Assembly: GCF_003201865.1 (NCBI RefSeq)
Contig: NZ_QJJJ01000016.1
Coordinates: forward strand, 29,799 to 93,798
DNA length: 64,000 nucleotides
Origin: Methylobacterium sp. B4
GTDB taxonomy: Bacteria; Pseudomonadota; Alphaproteobacteria; Rhizobiales; Beijerinckiaceae
Direction: 5' to 3'
Shown here one piece after another: positions 56,449 to 64,000 of the stretch. A model generated the notes under the pieces. The model had not been told where the DNA came from and ran no database searches. It was given only the letters and a program-made list of their open reading frames with translations. The number at the start of each line of letters is the position of its first letter. Position 1 is the stretch's first letter. Both the position numbers and the translations under genes were made by a program.

Positions 56449-56739
56449 TTAGGCGGCGACGACGCCCATGATGTCGGATTCCTTCATGATGAGGAGATCC
56501 TGGCCGTCGATCTTGACCTCGGTGCCGGACCACTTGCCGAACAGCACGCGGTCACCGACCTTCACGTCGAGGGCGTTGACGCGGCCCTGCTCGTCACGGG
56601 CACCCGGGCCGACGGCGATGATCTCGCCCTCCTGCGGCTTCTCCTTGGCGGTGTCCGGAATGATGATGCCGCCCTTCGTCTTCTCTTCGCTCTCGATGCG
56701 ACGGACGACGACGCGGTCGTGCAGCGGACGGAACTTCAT
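56449..56739 (-). CDS. groS: Co-chaperonin GroES (Hsp10)
   Basis: The 96-residue protein is the lid of the GroEL cage. It has KFRPLHDRVVVRR, the mobile loop region EKTKGGIIIPDTAKEKP and the end MKESDIMGVV. The start at 56739 matches the usual GroES length; an upstream in-frame ATG at 56778 is not needed. A CIRCE operator lies 73-99 bases upstream. Confidence 0.98.
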   Translation of the reverse strand: MKFRPLHDRVVVRRIESEEKTKGGIIIPDTAKEKPQEGEIIAVGPGARDEQGRVNALDVKVGDRVLFGKWSGTEVKIDGQDLLIMKESDIMGVVAA

Positions 56740-56811
56740 GAGCTGCCCTCTTGCTTCGAAATTGCGGTTGGTCTTCATGCGGCCGGAGGCGACCGCGCTC
56801 CACCCAGTTTG

Positions 56812-56838
56812 TTAGCACTCCTAACGAGTGAGTGCTAA
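56812..56838. promoter_or_regulatory. CIRCE operator (HrcA binding site) of groESL
   Basis: The sequence TTAGCACTC-N9-GAGTGCTAA is a perfect match to the CIRCE consensus. HrcA binds it to repress groESL at normal temperature. It is placed upstream of groS on the minus strand. Confidence 0.96.
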
Positions 56839-56952
56839 CGACGGTCGCGAGATAGGCCCGCGCCGGAAGCGAGTCAAGGCGCCGCTTCTCCCAGGCGGCT
56901 GCGCGGTCGCAGGAATGTTCCGGCCGGCGCCGGATCGGGGAAGACGCACGCG

Positions 56953-57945
56953 ATGATCAGCCTTCACGGGCCCGACGGCGCGGTCGAGGCCGGCGGTGCC
57001 GGCTCGCCGGGTCACGCCGTCTGGATCGACCTGAACGATCCGACCGCCGAAGAGGCGGCCCAGGTCGAGCGGACGACGGGTATCCGCGTGCCCTCGCGCT
57101 CGGCGCTCAGCGAGGTTGAAACGTCGAGCCGCCTGCGGCGCAACCGCGACGGCCTCTCCCTCTCGACGCCGATGGTGACCTTCGATCGGGCCGATTTCAG
57201 CCTGAAGCCTCTCGGCTTCCTGCTCACGCCCGACCACCTCGTCACCGTGCGCTTCCACGACCTGCGCGCCATCGACGCCGTGCGCAAGCGCGTGAACGAG
57301 CGGGACGGTGACGGCAGCACGAGCACGCGCATGTTCCTGCTCGTGGTCGAGGAACTGGTCGACAACCTCGCCGACCTCCTTGAGGAGATGTCGGCCGACC
57401 TCGATGCCCTGTCCACGCGCATCTTCGACTTCGACGCCGGCGCCCGGCCCGGCGCGCGCAAAGGGGACGCGACCGCCCCGAAGCGCCGCGACCTCGCCCT
57501 GCGCCGCCTGCTCCGCGCGGTCGGGCGCCACGGCAAGTCGCTGGCGAAGGTCCGCGCGAGCCTGCTCGGGCTCGGGCGGGTCGTGGCCTTCGCCAAGGGC
57601 GAGTGCGGCCAGATCCTCGCGGAGGACGACCTGCCCCGCTTCGACACCCTGGCGCAGGACATCGCCTCGCTGGACGAGTTCGAGACGCGGATGTCCGAAA
57701 CCGTTCAGTTCCTGCTCGACGCCACCCTCGGGCTCATCAACATCGAGCAGAACAACGCCTTCCGGGTTCTCACCGTCGTCTCGGTGGTCGGCGTGCCCCC
57801 AACCCTGGTGGCGTCGATCTACGGCATGAACTTCAAGCACATGCCCGAACTGGACTGGGTTTACGGCTACCCCTACGGCCTCGCGCTCGTCGCGATCTCG
57901 GCCGTCATGCCGCTGATCTATTTCCGGGTGAAGGGCTGGCTCTGA
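56953..57945 (+). CDS. CorA-family metal ion transporter (ZntB/CorA type)
   Basis: The 330-residue protein has a cytoplasmic N-terminal domain (to about 265), two C-terminal membrane segments and the selectivity motif YGMNF at about residue 290, followed by the short periplasmic loop KHMPELDWVYGYP. CorA channels carry Mg2+ (also Co2+/Ni2+); ZntB types move Zn2+. The acidic loop does not decide between them. The gene is divergent from groESL. Confidence 0.92.
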   Translation: MISLHGPDGAVEAGGAGSPGHAVWIDLNDPTAEEAAQVERTTGIRVPSRSALSEVETSSRLRRNRDGLSLSTPMVTFDRADFSLKPLGFLLTPDHLVTVRFHDLRAIDAVRKRVNERDGDGSTSTRMFLLVVEELVDNLADLLEEMSADLDALSTRIFDFDAGARPGARKGDATAPKRRDLALRRLLRAVGRHGKSLAKVRASLLGLGRVVAFAKGECGQILAEDDLPRFDTLAQDIASLDEFETRMSETVQFLLDATLGLINIEQNNAFRVLTVVSVVGVPPTLVASIYGMNFKHMPELDWVYGYPYGLALVAISAVMPLIYFRVKGWL

Positions 57946-58110
57946 GCACCGGATCACGAATCCGAGTGCCGCAATCCGTTTAGCCTGTCGCTTCAGGCTT
58001 CCTTTGCCGCCGGCTGCGAGGCTCGCGCCTTGAGAAAGCCCCTCGAACCTGATGAGGGGGCACGAAAAGGAGCCCCGGGCTCGACCCGTGGGCGCGCGAA
58101 TTCCTGAGCC

Positions 58111-59556
58111 ATGGCCGTCATCGCCGCCTTCGTCCTGAATGCCGGGCTGAACTTCGTCCTCGGCATCGCCATCGCCCGGATGCTGGGGCCGGCCGATTTC
58201 GGCCGCTTCGCGCTGGCCACGGCTGGGGCGGTGGTGCTCAACACCATTCTGTTCGAGTGGCTGCGCCTCTCGGCGACGCGGTTCTACTCCGCCCGCGTGC
58301 GTGAGGCCGAGCCCTGGATCCGCCAGGGGCTCGACCGGGCCTACGCCGTTCTCGCCCTCTCCCTGTTCGCCGCCGCCGCGCTCTGCGCCGGGCTCGGGAT
58401 CGCCGTCGATCCGACCCCGCAGGGCCACCTCGTCATGACCGCCGGCACCATGGTCGCGGCCATCGGCATCGGCCTTTTCGACTATCACGCCGCGCTCGCC
58501 CGCGCCCGCTTCATCGGCGGCGCCTATCTGCGGCTCGTGGTGTGGAAGAACGCGCTGGCCTTCGTGCTGATGGCCGGCACGGCGTATCTCTTTCCCCAAC
58601 CGGTCTGGGTGCTGATCGCGGCCGGCGTGAGTCAGTTCCTGGCGGTGCTCCCCCTGCGGAAGGTGCTCGGGGACGCGCCTGCCCGTCCCCACGGGAGAGG
58701 CCGCGAGACGCTGCGCCTGTTCGCGGCCTACGGCCTGCCCCTGATCGCGGCCAACGCCGTCTATCAGATCATGCCCTTCCTCAACCGTGCCGCCATCGCC
58801 GGCACGGCGGGCTTCGCCGAGGCCGGCTACTTCGCGCTCGCCGCCGATCTCGGCTCGCGGGCCTTCTCGACGCTGGGCGCCGCGCTCGACCTGCTGCTGT
58901 TCCAGATCGCCGTTCAGGCGGAGGAGCACCATGGCCGCGAGGCGGCGGAGGCACAGGTCTCGCGCAACATCGCCGTGGTGGTGGCCCTGCTCCTGCCCTG
59001 CGCCGCCGGCTACTGGGCGGTCACGCCGGCACTCCAGGCGCTGATCGTGCCCGAGGCGTTCCGGGGACCGTTCGCGGGCTACACCAACCTCCTGATCCCG
59101 GGGCTGTTCTTCCTGTCGATCATGAACTTCGCCCTCAACCCGATCTTCCAGATCCGCCGCCGCACGAGCCCGGTCGTGGCCGCCGCCCTGCTGGGTCTCG
59201 CGGTCAACGGCCTCGGCCTCGCGCTGCTGCCCCGGCTGATGGGTCCCGAGGGTGTCGCCGTCGCGCAGACCCTCGGTCTTCTCGCGGCGGTCGCCCTGCT
59301 CGCCGTTCGGGCGCTGACGGGATCGCAGCGCTTGCGCCTGCCCCTGCGCGACCTCTCGCTCACGGCCGGCGCCTGTCTCGCCATGCTCCTGGCCGTGCTG
59401 CCCCTGCGCGGATTGGAGCCGATCCTGGCCCTGCCGGCCTGCATCGCGGCCGGCGTCGCCGTCTACGGCGCGCTGGTCTGGCTCCTCGACATCGCCGGCC
59501 TGCGCAGCGCCCTGCGCGAGCGTTTCCCAAAGAGGCTCTCGGCGGCGGCCCGCTAG
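58111..59556 (+). CDS. Polysaccharide flippase (Wzx/MATE-like oligosaccharide exporter)
   Basis: The 481-residue protein has 12 to 14 membrane segments and the PST/RfbX pattern (ARMLGPADFGRFALATAG). Such proteins flip lipid-linked sugars across the inner membrane for exopolysaccharide or LPS synthesis. The start ATG at 58111 lacks a strong ribosome binding site. A nearby manC-like gene at the window end fits a sugar-polymer role but is four kb away. The TAG stop lies in an intergenic repeat. Confidence 0.87.
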   Translation: MAVIAAFVLNAGLNFVLGIAIARMLGPADFGRFALATAGAVVLNTILFEWLRLSATRFYSARVREAEPWIRQGLDRAYAVLALSLFAAAALCAGLGIAVDPTPQGHLVMTAGTMVAAIGIGLFDYHAALARARFIGGAYLRLVVWKNALAFVLMAGTAYLFPQPVWVLIAAGVSQFLAVLPLRKVLGDAPARPHGRGRETLRLFAAYGLPLIAANAVYQIMPFLNRAAIAGTAGFAEAGYFALAADLGSRAFSTLGAALDLLLFQIAVQAEEHHGREAAEAQVSRNIAVVVALLLPCAAGYWAVTPALQALIVPEAFRGPFAGYTNLLIPGLFFLSIMNFALNPIFQIRRRTSPVVAAALLGLAVNGLGLALLPRLMGPEGVAVAQTLGLLAAVALLAVRALTGSQRLRLPLRDLSLTAGACLAMLLAVLPLRGLEPILALPACIAAGVAVYGALVWLLDIAGLRSALRERFPKRLSAAAR

Positions 59557-59602
59557 AGCGCTGTCCGACGGAGCGGACACCGGCTCGCTGAAAGATGCGC
59601 GG
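59552..59602 (+). repeat. Intergenic repeat, copy 3
   Basis: The element starts GCTAGAGCGCTGTCCGACG and matches, with about a dozen substitutions over 51 bases, the minus-strand copy at 54190-54240. The stop codon TAG of the flippase gene is inside it. Confidence 0.7.
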
Positions 59603-59743
59603 GAAACCAGGGAGCTAGAGACGCCGAGCTGCGGCGATCGGGTCTGATGCGGCTCCAGGGCCGGCTTGCCAGAGCGCTCCAATCGGGGTTTGAGTCCGGC
59701 GGCTGCATAAGACGCCGAAAAGAAGCCCACGGGACGGAAAACG

Positions 59744-60934
59744 ATGACCTCATACGCGCCGGCCAACGAGCAGGAGGCGGCCGCCATCGTGGCGCAGGCC
59801 GCCGGCCGGTCGGAACCGCTGCGGCTCGTCGGCGGTGGCACCAAGGCGGCGCTCGGCCGCCCGCCGCAGGACGAGGCGACACTCTCCGCTGCGAGGCTGA
59901 CCGGCATCACCCTCTACGAGCCGGCCGAGATGGTGGTCGCGGCCCGCGCCGGCACGCCGCTCGCCGAGGTCGAGGCGCTGCTGGCCGAGCGCGGCCAGAT
60001 GCTGCCCTTCGAGCCGATGGATCATCGCCCGCTCCTGGCCTCGACGGGCGAGCCCACCTTCGGTGCGGTGGCGGCAGCCAACAATTCGGGACCGCGCCGG
60101 ATCAACGCCGGCGCGGCCCGCGACAGCCTGATCGGCGTGCGCTTCGTCAACGGCCGCGGCCAGCCGATCAAGTCGGGCGGGCGGGTGATGAAGAACGTCA
60201 CCGGCCTCGACCTCGTGAAGCTGATGGCCGGCTCCTGGGGCACGCTGGGGCTGCTGACGGAGGTCACCTTCAAGGTCCTGCCGAAGCAGGAGCAGACGTC
60301 CACCCTCGTGCTGCCGGGGCTCGACGACACGGCAGCGGTCGAGGCGCTCTGCGCCGCCCTCGGCTCGCCCTTCGAGCTGACCGGCGCGGCCCATCTCCCG
60401 GCGGGGATCGGTGCGCCGGAGGCGCGCACGCTGATGCGCGTCGAGGGCTTCGCCAAGTCGGTCGCCTACCGGCTCGGCGAGCTGCGCCGCCTGCTGCGCC
60501 GCTACGGCGAACCGCGGATCGTCGAGGGCGAGGAGGGCGCCGCGCTCTGGCGCGCCGTGCGCGACGCCACCCCGCTCGCCGAACCCCGCGAGGCCGCGAT
60601 CTGGCGCATCTCGACCGCGCCGACCCGCGGTCCGGCGGTGACGGCCGCGATCGCGGCGGGACGGCCGGCGCGCTGGTTCTACGATTGGGGCGGCGGCCTG
60701 ATCTGGCTCGCCACCGAGGCGTCCGACGATGCCGGCGCCGCCACGATCCGGGCCGCGGTGAAGGCGGCGGGAAGCGGCCACGCTACCCTGGTGCGCGCCT
60801 CCGACGCCCTGCGCGCCGCGATCCCCGTCTTCGAGCCGCTGCCCGAGCCGCTGATGCGGATCACCGCCGGAATCAAGGCCGCGCACGACCCCGCCGGGAT
60901 CTTCAACCCCGGCCGGATGTATGCGGGCGTCTGA
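59744..60934 (+). CDS. glcE: Glycolate oxidase FAD-binding subunit GlcE
   Basis: The 396-residue protein has a PCMH-type FAD domain (LVGGGTKAALG, TFGAVAAANNSGPRRINAGAARDSLIGV, GRVMKNVTGLDLVKLMAGSWGTLGLLTE) and a C-terminal region ending DPAGIFNPGRMY, typical of GlcE. With GlcD and GlcF it oxidises glycolate to glyoxylate; in methylotrophs that feeds C2 metabolism. Neither glcD nor glcF is within the window, so the subunit is separated from its partners or they lie elsewhere. Confidence 0.9.
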   Translation: MTSYAPANEQEAAAIVAQAAGRSEPLRLVGGGTKAALGRPPQDEATLSAARLTGITLYEPAEMVVAARAGTPLAEVEALLAERGQMLPFEPMDHRPLLASTGEPTFGAVAAANNSGPRRINAGAARDSLIGVRFVNGRGQPIKSGGRVMKNVTGLDLVKLMAGSWGTLGLLTEVTFKVLPKQEQTSTLVLPGLDDTAAVEALCAALGSPFELTGAAHLPAGIGAPEARTLMRVEGFAKSVAYRLGELRRLLRRYGEPRIVEGEEGAALWRAVRDATPLAEPREAAIWRISTAPTRGPAVTAAIAAGRPARWFYDWGGGLIWLATEASDDAGAATIRAAVKAAGSGHATLVRASDALRAAIPVFEPLPEPLMRITAGIKAAHDPAGIFNPGRMYAGV

Positions 60935-60946
60935 GCAGGTCGCGCG

Positions 60947-61242
60947 TCAGAACAGCTGACGCAGGGCGGCGTAGAGCAGTGGAAGCCGTTCACGAACTCG
61001 AAGCCCAGCGCGATGAGGAGCGCGAGGCCCAGGAGCACGAAGGCGCCGATGGCGAGCGGCGGCTGGCCGGCGGCCTGCATGTCCGCGATGAGATTGTAGA
61101 GCGCGTAGCCGAGACCGCCGACGAGCACGAGGGCGAAGAGCGCCGGGCCGGCCGGATGCATCCGGCCGTCGAGGTCGGGGCCGCGCGATGTGGGAGCGGA
61201 GGCAGCCGAGCCTTGCCCCTCCAAGCTGACGGCGTCGGACAT
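60947..61242 (-). pseudogene. pit: Inorganic phosphate transporter (PiT) gene with internal deletion
   Basis: The ATG at 61242 opens a normal PiT N-terminus of 88 residues (two hydrophobic segments, then IALGFEFVNGFH), which in intact PiT proteins continues DTANAVATVIYT. Here the frame breaks right after the histidine codon at 60979. In another frame the next bases read LYAALRQLF and a stop at 60947, which looks like a PiT C-terminus. The centre of about 400 codons is missing. The reading frame continues into antisense glcE sequence without meaning. The remnant ends 12 bases from glcE, in convergent orientation. Confidence 0.75.
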
Positions 61243-61598
61243 TCGAACCTCAGGTGCACGGTGGATCGGCAACGTGAGGCACGTCTGCCGGACCTCTCCC
61301 CGAGCCGCCGCGGGCGGTGGACAGGAGGCGGTCCGCCCACCACAATCGCCCCGTTCAGGTCCGGACGGCCGGGCCGGAACGAGGCGCGACCGGACTTTCG
61401 GTGGCGGGAGCTGCCGACGCCGGATCGGCCTAACAAGGGAATGGCCGGGCCGAAGTTCCGTGAACATTCGATAACGCGTGTGGGCGCCGAGCGGGAATCT
61501 TGAGGTATCGTGCCTGTGACTGAGAGAGTGCTGGTCGAGGCGAGGTCAGGGAGGCCGCGGCCTACGGCCGGCCGCTCCTGCGGCGGCGGGGCGCAGCC
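61243..61598. other. Intergenic region between the pit remnant and small membrane protein genes
   Basis: These 356 bases hold the former pit promoter (minus) and that of the 61599 gene (plus). No operator or ORF with good initiation is recognised. Confidence 0.45.
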
Positions 61599-61808
61599 AT
61601 GCTGACGGCCCTGCTCTCCCTGGCGCTCCTCGTCGTGCTAGTCCTGATGGTGGTGCGGCGGCGCCATCTGACCATTCTGATGAGTCTCGCCAGCCTGATC
61701 GGCGCGATACTCGGCCTGATCTGGCTTCAGGATCTCGGGCTGCTGCCGGGCTCGCAGGGGCCGCTGAGCCACAAGCGGCCGACCACGGTCGAGGATGTGC
61801 GCCGCTGA
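61599..61808 (+). CDS. Small single- or double-span membrane protein
   Basis: The 69-residue product has two hydrophobic stretches (about 1-19 and 27-45) separated by a basic RRRH turn, and ends in a polar HKRPTTVEDVRR tail. No family is recognised. GGGG lies nine bases before the ATG. It is the first of three small membrane-protein ORFs ahead of glpD. Confidence 0.55.
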   Translation: MLTALLSLALLVVLVLMVVRRRHLTILMSLASLIGAILGLIWLQDLGLLPGSQGPLSHKRPTTVEDVRR

Positions 61809-61904
61809 GCGCAGCCCTGGCGGGACGGAACTCTTCCGACCCTCGCGCGTCTGTTGCGGTGACACCGGCCCGTAGGCCGAAGCCCGTCCGAGTGGAGCTC
61901 ACCG

Positions 61905-62090
61905 GTGCGCAATCTGATCCTCCTTCTGATCCTGGTCGGCGCCGGCTTCGTGCTGACCGCGATGTACATCGCACCGGGCCAGCCCGAGCTGCGCGGCTGG
62001 TACGAGACCAACGCCTGCCCGCATCTCGACCGGATCAGCCCGCAGATCTGCGCGCCCATCCGTGCCGCCCGGGGCGGCGATCGCATCTGA
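61905..62090 (+). CDS. Small exported or membrane protein with two cysteines
   Basis: The 61-residue product has one N-terminal hydrophobic segment (LILLLILVGAGFVLTAMYIA) and a short periplasmic part with two cysteines (NACPHLDRISPQICAPI) that could form a disulfide. The GTG start at 61905 has GGAG eight bases upstream. The family is not recognised. Confidence 0.55.
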   Translation: MRNLILLLILVGAGFVLTAMYIAPGQPELRGWYETNACPHLDRISPQICAPIRAARGGDRI

Positions 62091-62098
62091 GGCAACGC

Positions 62099-62395
62099 TT
62101 GCGTCGCGCGCTCGACTGGTTCTTCCGCGATCGGCGCAGCGGCGCCATCGTGATCGGACAGTGGCCGAACCTGCCGCTCTGGATCTTCGCCGTGGCGGCG
62201 GGCGCGAGCTGGCTGCTGGAGATGGCGATGCCCGGCTTGCCGGTGCTGGTCTTCCTGATCCTGCGGATCGTCGCCCTCGTGAGCCTTGCGGTCTGGGCGG
62301 CGGATGAGATTTTTCGGGGCGTGAATCCCTGGCGGCGCTGCCTCGGCGCGGCCGTACTAGTTGGGCTGGTGCTCAGCCTTGCGGGCCGCCTGTGA
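62099..62395 (+). CDS. Small membrane protein overlapping glpD
   Basis: The 98-residue protein (from TTG at 62099; CTG at 62087 also in frame) has a basic N-terminus (RRALDWFFRDRRSGAIVIGQWPNLPLW) followed by three hydrophobic segments. It begins 8 bases behind the previous ORF and its TGA overlaps the glpD GTG (GTGA at 62392-62395), so it is translationally linked to glpD. The non-ATG start is inferred. The function is unknown. Confidence 0.6.
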   Translation: MRRALDWFFRDRRSGAIVIGQWPNLPLWIFAVAAGASWLLEMAMPGLPVLVFLILRIVALVSLAVWAADEIFRGVNPWRRCLGAAVLVGLVLSLAGRL

Positions 62396-63903
62396 CAGCG
62401 AGCGAGCCCTACGATCTCCTCGTCATCGGCGGCGGCATCAATGGCACAGGCATCGCCCGCGACGCCGCCGGGCGGGGCCTGCGCGTGCTGCTCTGCGAGC
62501 GGGGGGATCTGGCCGAGCACACCTCCTCCGCCTCGACCAAGCTGATCCATGGCGGTCTGCGCTACCTCGAACACTACGAGTTCAGGCTGGTGCGGGAGGC
62601 CCTGGCCGAGCGCGAGCGTCTGATGCGGCTCGCGCCCCACATCATCTGGCCGCTGCGCTTCGTTCTGCCCCACGATGCGGGCCTGCGGCCGGCCTGGATG
62701 CTGCGGTTCGGCCTGTTCCTCTACGATCACCTCTCGCGCCTGAAGGCGCTGCCGGGCTCGCAGGCCCTGCGCCTGACCTGCGACGGCCTCGGGGCGCCGC
62801 TCCAGCCCCGGCTGACCCGCGGCTTCGCCTATTCCGATTGCTGGGTGGAGGACAGCCGCCTCGTCGTGCTCAACGCGGTCGATGCCGCCGAGCGCGGGGC
62901 GCAGATCCGCACCCGCACCACGGTCGAATCCGCCCGGCGCGAGGCCGGCGCCTGGACCGCCACGCTCTACGACGCCGAGGCGCGGCGCCGCGAGAGCGTG
63001 CGGGCGCGGATCGTCGTCAACGCCGCCGGGCCCTGGGTGGCCGAGACGCTGCTGCGCACGCTCTCGGTCGAGGCCCGGCCCAAGGTGCGCCTCGTGAAGG
63101 GCAGCCACATCGTGGTCCGGCGGCTCTACGAGGGCGCCCAGGCCTATATCCTGCAGCAGCCGGACAAGCGCATCGTCTTCGCCATTCCCTACGAGCGCGA
63201 CTTCACCCTGATCGGCACCACCGATGTGGTGCATGAGGGGGGCCCCGGCCCGGTCGCGATCTCGGCCGAAGAGACCCGCTACCTCTGCGGCTGCATCAAC
63301 CGCTCCTTCGTCCGGCAGGTCGGCCCCGACGACGTGGTCTGGAGCTTTTCCGGCCTGCGCCCGCTCTACGACGACGCGGCCGAGAACGCCTCGGCCGTTA
63401 CCCGCGACTACGTGCTCGAACGCGATCTCGACGGCCCGCCCCTGCTCTCGGTCTTCGGCGGCAAGATCACGACCTATCGGCGGCTGGCCGAGCACGCTCT
63501 CGAAAAGCTCCGCCCGAGCCTGCCGGGCCTGCAACCCGCCTGGACGGGGACGATCCCCCTGCCCGGCGGCGATATCGGGGACGGGGATTTCGACGCCTTC
63601 TGCCGCCAGTTCGCGGGCGAGCGGCCCTTCCTGCCCGAGGCGACCGTCCGGCGGCTGGCCCGGGCCTACGGCACGCGGGCCGATCGCCTGCTCGGCGACG
63701 CACGCACGGTCGCCGATCTCGGCGAGACCTTCGACGGCGATCTCAGCGCCCGCGAGGTGGATTACCTCGTGGGTCACGAATGGGCGCGCAGCCCCGACGA
63801 CATCCTCTGGCGCCGCTCGAAGCTGGGGCTGCGAACGGGCCGGGAAGCCGTGGCGCGGCTCGGACGCTACGTGGCGGACCGTGCCCGGTCTCAGCGTCCG
63901 TAG
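62392..63903 (+). CDS. glpD: Aerobic glycerol-3-phosphate dehydrogenase
   Basis: The 503-residue flavoprotein oxidises glycerol 3-phosphate to dihydroxyacetone phosphate at the inner membrane, passing electrons to quinone. The FAD-binding GxGxxG (LLVIGGGINGTGIARDAAGRG), the family motif STKLIHGGLRYLEHYEFRLV and the substrate region KGSHIVVRR are present. The GTG start overlaps the preceding small ORF. It converges on the manC-like gene with a 13-base overlap of the two ends. No glpK or glpF is near. Confidence 0.95.
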   Translation: MTASEPYDLLVIGGGINGTGIARDAAGRGLRVLLCERGDLAEHTSSASTKLIHGGLRYLEHYEFRLVREALAERERLMRLAPHIIWPLRFVLPHDAGLRPAWMLRFGLFLYDHLSRLKALPGSQALRLTCDGLGAPLQPRLTRGFAYSDCWVEDSRLVVLNAVDAAERGAQIRTRTTVESARREAGAWTATLYDAEARRRESVRARIVVNAAGPWVAETLLRTLSVEARPKVRLVKGSHIVVRRLYEGAQAYILQQPDKRIVFAIPYERDFTLIGTTDVVHEGGPGPVAISAEETRYLCGCINRSFVRQVGPDDVVWSFSGLRPLYDDAAENASAVTRDYVLERDLDGPPLLSVFGGKITTYRRLAEHALEKLRPSLPGLQPAWTGTIPLPGGDIGDGDFDAFCRQFAGERPFLPEATVRRLARAYGTRADRLLGDARTVADLGETFDGDLSAREVDYLVGHEWARSPDDILWRRSKLGLRTGREAVARLGRYVADRARSQRP

Positions 63904-64000
63904 ACGTCCTCGACGCGGATGATGTCGTCCTCGCCCGTGTAGGAGCCGACCTGCACCTCGATCAGTTCGAGCGGGATCTTGCCGGGGTTCGTCAGCCGGT
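63891..64000 (-). CDS. Mannose-1-phosphate guanylyltransferase, C-terminal end (partial)
   Basis: The last 35 codons are visible (reading RLTNPGKIPLELIEVQVGSY, then TGEDDIIRVEDVYGR and a TGA ending at 63891). This is the conserved end of the cupin-like isomerase part of ManC/XanB-type enzymes, which make GDP-mannose for polysaccharides. The rest lies outside the window. Its stop is inside the converging glpD gene. Confidence 0.85.
   Translation of the reverse strand, partial: RLTNPGKIPLELIEVQVGSYTGEDDIIRVEDVYGR

Noticed and set aside
56449..56778. Longer GroES from the ATG at 56778
   Set aside because: It would add 13 residues absent from the family; the ATG at 56739 gives the standard 96-residue protein.
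56821..59910. 1029-codon minus-strand ORF
   Set aside because: It is opposite the CorA-type and flippase genes; composition is that of a shadow frame.
62035..63777. 580-codon minus-strand ORF opposite glpD
   Set aside because: glpD motifs are complete on the plus strand; the opposite frame shows no family.

Overview
The window is high-GC alphaproteobacterial chromosome, most consistent with Methylobacteriaceae (Methylobacterium/Methylorubrum). This is inferred from the GC-rich codon bias, a MucR-type regulator, the Aae-like FUSC operon, DUF2865 and CreA secreted proteins, two-gene phosphatidylethanolamine synthesis and the ruvB-ybgC-tolQRAB neighbourhood. No tRNA, rRNA, CRISPR array, insertion sequence or prophage was recognised. 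Very long ORFs on the strand opposite real genes are codon-bias shadows and are not annotated.

Layout: 0-5 kb holds the 3' end of an unknown gene, a PPK2 kinase, rplS, a lytic transglycosylase, rpsD and a nitronate monooxygenase, with clear terminators behind rplS and rpsD. 5.8-15.3 kb holds psd-pssA, a PAS-GGDEF protein, an Atm1-like ABC exporter, a LysM protein, a LOG-family enzyme, a methyltransferase-like protein and cysS. 15.6-20.7 kb holds secreted proteins, a yefM-yoeB toxin-antitoxin pair with a recognisable operator, CreA, DUF2865 and a very low-complexity OmpA-domain protein. 20.8-30 kb holds an MFS transporter overlapping a methyltransferase gene, a second-type gltX, a tightly overlapped four-gene efflux operon (DUF4345-FUSC-DUF1656-HlyD), a GST and small secreted proteins.

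30.4-40.9 kb is the cell-envelope block: ruvB, a Tat-type metallophosphoesterase, a DUF4142 protein, ybgC and tolQRAB all on the minus strand, without pal behind tolB; then a divergent L,D-transpeptidase and a Dps protein with a strong terminator. 41-54.5 kb holds a Pat-like acyl-CoA synthetase/acetyltransferase fusion, a class II aldolase, a MucR regulator with a degenerate zinc site, a membrane-anchored Mrr-type nuclease, a PepSY protein, a class A PBP, a membrane nucleotide cyclase, a MAPEG protein and an orphan ParA-like ATPase overlapping a lysine-tailed small protein. 54.5-64 kb holds groESL with a perfect CIRCE, a CorA-type transporter, a flippase, an orphan glcE, a deleted pit phosphate-transporter gene, three small membrane-protein genes, glpD, and the 3' end of a mannose-1-phosphate guanylyltransferase.

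Most of this is conserved housekeeping and envelope biology. The items most worth checking are the pit remnant with an internal deletion (60947-61242), the YefM-YoeB operator (16028-16051), a three-copy intergenic repeat that supplies the stop codon of two adjacent ORFs (54125-54240, 59552-59602), the ParA/lysine-tail pair, the Pat protein that keeps the synthetase histidine, the Tol operon lacking pal, and two unannotated short ORFs with good ribosome binding sites.
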